A DNA stretch of 64,000 nucleotides. Source: Lachnospiraceae bacterium. GTDB lineage: Bacteria > Bacillota > Clostridia > Lachnospirales > Lachnospiraceae. The DNA is taken from the NCBI GenBank assembly GCA_017469945.1, contig JAFUFI010000031.1:17930-81929 (forward strand), in the 5' to 3' direction. The position numbers and the translations under genes were made by a program. Under the pieces are notes generated by a model. It saw nothing but the letters and a program-made list of their open reading frames with translations. It ran no database searches and was not told the DNA's origin. How positions within the stretch are numbered: the first letter of the stretch is position 1; every line of letters begins with the position of its first letter. This document shows, one piece after another, positions 59,293 to 64,000 of the stretch.

Positions 59293-61471
59293 AGCAGGTG
59301 AGTGCAACAACGCTTCTTGCTTTACAAACAAAGAAATTGCCAACCGGGGTGTTGTCTTTTATTGGTGAATTGCTGCTGTCCAGGCTCACTTTCCAGATAT
59401 GTCCCTCGGGAAGATGAGGAAGCTCGATGGTCAGATCCTCCCAGTATGAGTTTACTGCAACGTATATTACATCATCCGTTCCGTCATTTGTCTTTCCCGC
59501 AAACATAACGCCAAGATATCTGTCAAAACTCTGGTATTTATCATTCCAAGGCTGTACACCGTGGAATGAAGCCCCGGGAAAACCGTAGCCGCATTGCCCT
59601 AAATGCTCTCTGAGTACGGGGCGTGCTTTTCTGAAAGCAATAGCCTTCTTAGCAAAGTTAAATACATCTTTATTCTTTTTCAAAAGGCTCCAGTCAAGCC
59701 ACGAAATCTCGTTATCCTGACAGTATGGATTATTGTTTCCGAACTGCGTATTTCCAAATTCATCTCCGGCAAGGAACATGGGAGTTCCTCGGCTGAGCAT
59801 AAGAACTGCAAAGGCATTTTTCATCATTTGTTTTCTAAGTGCGATGATATTCGGATCGTTCGTTTCTCCCTCGACGCCGCAGTTCCAGCTGTAATTGTCG
59901 TTTGAACCGTCCGTATTGTTCCAACCGTTTGCTTCGTTATGTTTTTCGTTGTATGAATAGAGGTCATAAAGCGTAAAACCGTCGTGGCATGTTATGAAGT
60001 TTATGGATGAATTCCAGGGATTTCCTTTATAAATATCGGGTGAACCGATAATTCGCTGCGCTGCGCCGAAAATAGACCCTTCGTCACCTTTTAGGAATTT
60101 ACGGATATCGTCCCGGTATTTTCCGTTCCATTCGGCCCATCGGTCATTCCATGTAGCAAATGTTCCAACCTGATAAAGCCCGCCGGCATCCCAAGCTTCG
60201 GCAATAAGCTTTACATCTCCCAGAATGGGGTCGAAAGCCAGAGACTGAAGGAGAGGAGGGTTTGCCATAGGAGAGCCGTCGTCACTTCGCCCCATGATGG
60301 AAGCTAAGTCAAATCGGAAACCATCAACGCGATATGTGATGACCCAGTATCTGAGGCACTCCAATATAAGCTGCTGAACAACGGGATTACTGCAGTTCAT
60401 CGTGTTTCCACAGCCGCTGAAATTGTAATAGAACCCCTCGGGAGTCAGCATATAATAAAGCTGATTGTCAAATCCCTTGAATGAAATGACAGGTCCGTGT
60501 TCATTGCCTTCGGAAGTATGGTTAAATACAACGTCAAGTATTACTTCGATTCCGTTATTGTTTAATTCGCTGACAAGCTGTTTTAATTCATTACCTTCTC
60601 TGTTGTATTCCACATGCGCGGCGTAACTCGTATTGGGCGCAAAGAAGCTTGTTGTGGAGTAGCCCCAGTAATTGCAGAGTTTTTTGCCGTTGTATTCCCG
60701 ATTGTCCAGCGTTTCGTCGAATTCAAATATAGGCATAAGCTCGACGGCATTTATTCCGAGTTCTTTTAAATAAGGGATTTTTTCGCGTATTCCGTCAAAG
60801 GTTCCGGGGAATTCAACACCGGAAGATTTGTCTTTGGTAAAACCGCGTACATGCATTTCATAAATGATAAGGTCGGACATAGGGAAACATGGATCTGCAA
60901 AGTCTTTCCAGTCGAAGTCATCCTTTACGACTCTTGCTCTGTACAGGTCGCCTACAGGCCCTTTTTCTCCCCATACGCTTTGACCGACAACTGCTTTCGC
61001 GTAAGGGTCAAGCAGGGGAATAGTCTTATCAAAGATCAGCCCTTTTGAAGGATCGTAGGGGCCGTCTACATGGTAAGCATATTCAAAATCATAGATATTG
61101 ATACCGAAAACGATCATGGAGAAAACGTTTCCGATCCTGTAGTGAGGCGGAAATGGTATCACCGCAAAGGGCTTGTCCTCGGATTCGCCGCGAGGGTATA
61201 AAAGCAGTTCAACAGCCGTTCCTCCGGTCGTATGAACAGTAAAATTAACGCCGCCGGGAATAGCGGTTGCGCCGTTTATATCATAAAAGCCCGGACGAAT
61301 ATCGTATCCGTCTACGGTATCAAAAGGGATCAAGTGGTATTTTTGATATGTTGCCGGCATATTATTGGCTGGATGAGTGTGCTCGCTTTTTTGTACTGAA
61401 CGGTGTGTATATCCTTTTTTAGGCGTGGGTTTTGGAATGGGACTTCTTTTCTTTTTAGGTTCGTCAGCCAT
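59291..61471 (-). CDS. glgX: Glycogen debranching enzyme GlgX type (GH13)
   Basis: A 726-residue isoamylase/GlgX-like enzyme. I chose the ATG at 61471 (MADEPKKK...), with GGAGG upstream; the frame runs to 61597 without a better start. An N-terminal CBM48-type domain (about 50-180) is followed by the GH13 barrel. Catalytic Asp is in VDGFRFDLAS, acid Glu in LIAEAWDAGG, and the final Asp region in CHDGFTLYD. It would remove alpha-1,6 branches from glycogen or imported alpha-glucans. An extended -10 promoter (61542-61550) lies upstream on the minus strand. The stop sits within repeat c. Confidence 0.93.
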   Translation of the reverse strand: MADEPKKKRSPIPKPTPKKGYTHRSVQKSEHTHPANNMPATYQKYHLIPFDTVDGYDIRPGFYDINGATAIPGGVNFTVHTTGGTAVELLLYPRGESEDKPFAVIPFPPHYRIGNVFSMIVFGINIYDFEYAYHVDGPYDPSKGLIFDKTIPLLDPYAKAVVGQSVWGEKGPVGDLYRARVVKDDFDWKDFADPCFPMSDLIIYEMHVRGFTKDKSSGVEFPGTFDGIREKIPYLKELGINAVELMPIFEFDETLDNREYNGKKLCNYWGYSTTSFFAPNTSYAAHVEYNREGNELKQLVSELNNNGIEVILDVVFNHTSEGNEHGPVISFKGFDNQLYYMLTPEGFYYNFSGCGNTMNCSNPVVQQLILECLRYWVITYRVDGFRFDLASIMGRSDDGSPMANPPLLQSLAFDPILGDVKLIAEAWDAGGLYQVGTFATWNDRWAEWNGKYRDDIRKFLKGDEGSIFGAAQRIIGSPDIYKGNPWNSSINFITCHDGFTLYDLYSYNEKHNEANGWNNTDGSNDNYSWNCGVEGETNDPNIIALRKQMMKNAFAVLMLSRGTPMFLAGDEFGNTQFGNNNPYCQDNEISWLDWSLLKKNKDVFNFAKKAIAFRKARPVLREHLGQCGYGFPGASFHGVQPWNDKYQSFDRYLGVMFAGKTNDGTDDVIYVAVNSYWEDLTIELPHLPEGHIWKVSLDSSNSPIKDNTPVGNFFVCKARSVVALTC

Positions 61472-61541
61472 ATTGAAACCTCCATATATACAAACATTAA
61501 AAAAGCAACAAAAGAATAGTGAATGACAGATTATAGTTAGT

Positions 61542-61550
61542 ATTATAGCA
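61542..61550 (-). promoter_or_regulatory. Extended -10 promoter element of glgX
   Basis: On the minus strand TGCTATAAT forms a perfect extended -10. The -35 region (TTACAC) is poorly spaced, as is usual for this class. The gap from 61472 to 61771 also contains repeat d and nothing else I recognise. Confidence 0.45.
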
Positions 61551-61617
61551 GATAATTGTGTAAGAATACCTAAGGAGACGAAAATAAAGACAAACAATTT
61601 ATAGAAATATCAGACTA

Positions 61618-61646
61618 TGAACCCCCAACCCCGTCCCCGGGGGTCA
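61618..61646. repeat. GC-rich palindromic repeat, copy d
   Basis: One unit from TGAACCCCCAACCCCG to CCCCGGGGGTCA, the same orientation as the right arm of copy e. It lies in the divergent gap between glgX and the GGDEF gene. Confidence 0.85.
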
Positions 61647-61771
61647 AAAGTGGCTTTTTCTGACTATATGTGATATTATATAGAGATGATCGACAAGTAA
61701 TGCATCATATTTATATTTGGATTGAAGATGAATCCCGGGTTTAAATTCTGTGGGTTCAGAAGGAGAGATTT

Positions 61772-63251
61772 ATGAGTATCGTTGCGCTTACTTTGAGCAA
61801 TTATATAATGATTGCCGAGCTTCTTGGTCTCTGGTTTTTACTTGAATCTAATGTTCACCTTACAAAACGAACTATAAATATAACCCGTTGTGTAATTATC
61901 CTGATAGTTTTTGAAGCAGTTTGTTGGGGAGTAGAAAGATATTTACGCGAAATAGGCTATCTTACCTGGGCAAGGATTATTCTGACTCCGACTATTTATA
62001 TTCTTCATCCCATAATCCTTATCGGAATCATGGATATGGCGGAATTTTTGAAAAAGAGAAAGTTTCTTTTTTATCTGCCTGTTATCATCAGCGCCCCGAT
62101 CCTTTATTCTTCACAATGGACACATCTGATCTACTGGTTTGATGAAAATAACCTTTATATTGCTGTGGATAGTATCATGCGTTACTATCCTTATTTACTG
62201 TTCATGCTTTATGTGATTGTTTTCTTCGCTTTGTTTACAATCAGATACACCCACTTCGGCACATCCGAGAGGAGAGGTATTTTTATCTGCGTTGTTGTGT
62301 CGATAGTTGGCGTGATCTTCCACCTTATACTGGAAATGGACGTAGATTACAGCACCCTTTTTGCATCGCTTTTGCTCGTTTACTATTTATCGCTGTCTCT
62401 TCTTACCGCAAAGGAAGATACTTTGACACATCTTCTTAACAGACAGTGTTATTTTGCCGATTCGGAAAAGCGAAAGGACAGCATTACAGCGGTTGTTTCT
62501 GTGGATATGAATGATCTTAAAAAGATAAATGATACTCAGGGACACGCAGCGGGAGACAAAGCCCTTGTTACGGTTGCGGAGTGTCTTACAAAAGGCAAAT
62601 TTAAGAATAAAAGAGTCTATCGTATCGGCGGCGATGAGTATGCGATTTTTTATATGAAAAAATCCGAGGAATACGTCAAGACCGATATAGAATATATGCA
62701 GGAAGAACTGGCGAAAACGCCGTATGTCTGTGCTTTCGGATATGAAATGGTAAAAAAATAAAGACATACATAACGCTATGATATCTGCTGACAGAGCAAT
62801 GTATGCGAATAAGGCAAAGCTTAAAGATACGGAAGAACGTAAGATAGCTGCCCATAGAGAAGCGACAATCAAGGCTTTGCACGAAGCTTTGGGCTCAGGA
62901 ATGTGGGGTATGGAATTTGACGAAGAGGGCAAGATGGTATCGGTTGAGTGGAGCCCCGAGTTTAGAAGGATGATCGGATACACGGATGAAAATGATTTCC
63001 CCAACAAGTTGGAATCCTGGTCAGATCTTATACATCCGGATTGCAAAGACAGAGTTATAAAAGCGTTTAATGATGCTATAAATGATTATTCCGGAGATAA
63101 GATCTACGACGTTGAATACAGGCTAAAGACCAAGAGCGGCGAGTGGAGATGGTACCATGCCATCGGAAAGCTGCTTCGCCGCGATGACGGAACCCCGCTT
63201 TCTTACGTCGGTCTTTTTGTAGATATCAACGACAAAAAAATGCAGGCATAA
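61772..63251 (+). pseudogene. Membrane GGDEF protein with PAS domain, one-base frameshift
   Basis: A membrane sensor diguanylate cyclase broken by one extra base. Seven hydrophobic segments (about 1-215, a 7TM-type sensor) precede a GGDEF domain with VDMNDLKKINDTQGHAAGDKALV and the active loop RIGGDEYAIFYMKK. The frame then ends at TAA 62759-62761, but the next frame continues with ADRAMYANKAKLKD, the normal end of the GGDEF domain, followed by a PAS domain (SGMWGMEFDEEGKMVSVEW to YVGLFVDIND). The run of seven A residues at 62751-62757 carries the extra base; with six A the 492-codon frame is continuous. AGGAGAG precedes the ATG. It may be a true mutation, a phase-variable tract or a sequencing error. 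Confidence 0.85.
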
Positions 63252-63253
63252 AA

Positions 63254-63326
63254 TGACACAGGGGGACGGGGTTGGGGGGTCAGTTTCTTATCAAAAATGA
63301 ACCCCCAACCCCGTCCCCCTGTGTCA
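63254..63326. repeat. GC-rich palindromic repeat, copy e, inverted pair
   Basis: Two units face each other: one starts TGACACAGGGGGACGGGG (63254-63282) and the other ends CCCCGTCCCCCTGTGTCA (63298-63326), with a 15-base spacer. This is the classic layout of a REPIN, two REP units in inverted order. It lies between the converging GGDEF-PAS gene and the minus-strand gene, and its T/A flanks could support termination. Confidence 0.92.
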
Positions 63327-63372
63327 TTCGTTTTGCTTTGCTAAACTTGTTTGTTCAACTTGGACAAACAAG

Positions 63373-63852
63373 TTAGTACATATTTTTTTGTATGATTAAG
63401 TTTTTGAATCTGCAGTTGTTATCGAAGATATCTTCAGATATATTATTTATTTCAAGAAGATTTCTCACGCACCACTCCGGATCTTGAGTATGGAAAGAGA
63501 AGTATACATCGTTAAGCTGCTTATAGTTGAACAGTTTAGATAGCAGCACCGTATTGATTTCCCTTGTATACGATATGTATCTGTACATGTATCCGATCCA
63601 AAACATGGAACTTTTTGAATACTTAACGCTTCCATATTCTGAATCACCAAACTGCTCTGTAATATTTGTTATTCCCTCGTTTACATCTAAGGAAAGTTTT
63701 GAAGTGTCATTTAAATCTAGTTTTTTTAACAGATCAGAATGCAGGAATCTTCTTATGAAAATTCCGGTTGAACAGTTAAGATCGCAGGATTTTTCAAACA
63801 GCTTTCCCTGATATTCAGCCAGTAGTAAACCGGTATGATCAAATTTCCTCAT
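63373..63852 (-). CDS. Protein of unknown function, possible antitoxin-type partner
   Basis: A 159-residue protein with no signal or membrane segment and many aromatic and charged residues (GYMYRYISYTREINTVLLS, FHTQDPEWCVRNLLE). From memory it resembles proteins found next to DUF3990/DUF3791 toxin-like genes in Clostridia, but I cannot confirm this. Its start overlaps the stop of a minus-strand frame at the right edge by 4 bases (ATGA), so the two would be translated together. Confidence 0.6.
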   Translation of the reverse strand: MRKFDHTGLLLAEYQGKLFEKSCDLNCSTGIFIRRFLHSDLLKKLDLNDTSKLSLDVNEGITNITEQFGDSEYGSVKYSKSSMFWIGYMYRYISYTREINTVLLSKLFNYKQLNDVYFSFHTQDPEWCVRNLLEINNISEDIFDNNCRFKNLIIQKNMY

Positions 63853-63995
63853 TGAATAATTCCTCGTATTATATAGTCATACCAATTCTTTACCTTTTCT
63901 ATAGGTATAGGGTATGCTGTTAAAGATGCTGTGGATTGGTTCATTCTTCCTACCGCATAGACGGTTTTAGTGAGGCTCCAACCACAGTCTCTTTG
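63849..63995 (-). CDS. C-terminal part of an unrecognised gene at the window edge
   Basis: An open minus-strand frame reads KTVYAVGRMNQSTASLTAY and ends KNWYDYIIRGIIQ with its TGA overlapping the next ATG. An in-frame TGA at 63996-63998 is just upstream, so either the gene is interrupted or a short protein starts at Met of GRMNQ. No family is recognised. Confidence 0.4.
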   Translation of the reverse strand, partial: QRDCGWSLTKTVYAVGRMNQSTASLTAYPIPIEKVKNWYDYIIRGIIQ

Positions 63996-64000
63996 TCACA

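Overview
The window looks like a chromosome segment of an anaerobic, fibre-degrading Firmicute of the family Lachnospiraceae, Butyrivibrio-like. This is inferred from moderate GC content, strong GGAGG-type ribosome binding sites, a sigH-type sporulation sigma factor, the clostridial block xseA-xseB-ispA-dxs-tlyA-nadK-argR-recN, and plant-polysaccharide enzymes (GH53 galactanase lipoprotein, GH43 enzyme, sugar ABC binding protein). The genus cannot be fixed from sequence reading alone. One tRNA gene (Thr, GGT) is present. I see no rRNA, CRISPR array, intact transposase or integrase.

Layout. 0-5.4 kb: end of a sugar-binding protein, a GGDEF-EAL-LamG regulator, an endo-galactanase, and a very short chemoreceptor-like protein. 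5.4-21.3 kb: housekeeping genes (malic enzyme, ispF-cysS-mrnC-rlmB-sigH, D-lactate dehydrogenase, prfC, Asp23, nusB), interrupted by an MBOAT/SGNH cell-surface acylation pair, an LspA-like peptidase and an EAL-HDOD protein. 21.3-33.9 kb: a dense co-directional block for DNA repair, isoprenoid synthesis, NAD kinase, arginine control, lysine/DAP synthesis and a eukaryote-type HisA. 33.9-40.8 kb: degenerate M23 protein plus bactofilin, a TrpR-like regulator, a DUF1836 protein, PcrA helicase and RlmD.

40.8-51.4 kb is an accessory stretch of mostly solitary genes: three GNAT acetyltransferases, two metallophosphoesterases (one broken), a ferritin-like membrane protein, an RsgA GTPase behind an apparent leader-peptide attenuator, a DinB-DUF3795 fusion, a glycosylase-kinase fusion, an HTH-nuclease-like protein under an apparent self-operator, and a radical SAM protein. 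Short direct repeats and gene remnants lie between some of them. 51.4-55.9 kb holds a NudC-type Nudix enzyme followed by a two-gene ABC exporter.

55.9-64 kb carries an AIM24-type gene broken by two frameshifts, a GH43 enzyme, a membrane glycosyltransferase, a GlgX-type debranching enzyme, a frameshifted GGDEF-PAS protein and a possible toxin-antitoxin-like pair at the edge. Five consecutive intergenic gaps here (56.6-63.4 kb) each contain a copy of one GC-rich palindromic repeat that I did not see elsewhere. The most promising observations are this REP/REPIN-like family, the promoter-uORF-terminator-rsgA unit at 42.34-43.64 kb, and the HTH-nuclease fusion at 48.8-49.6 kb.
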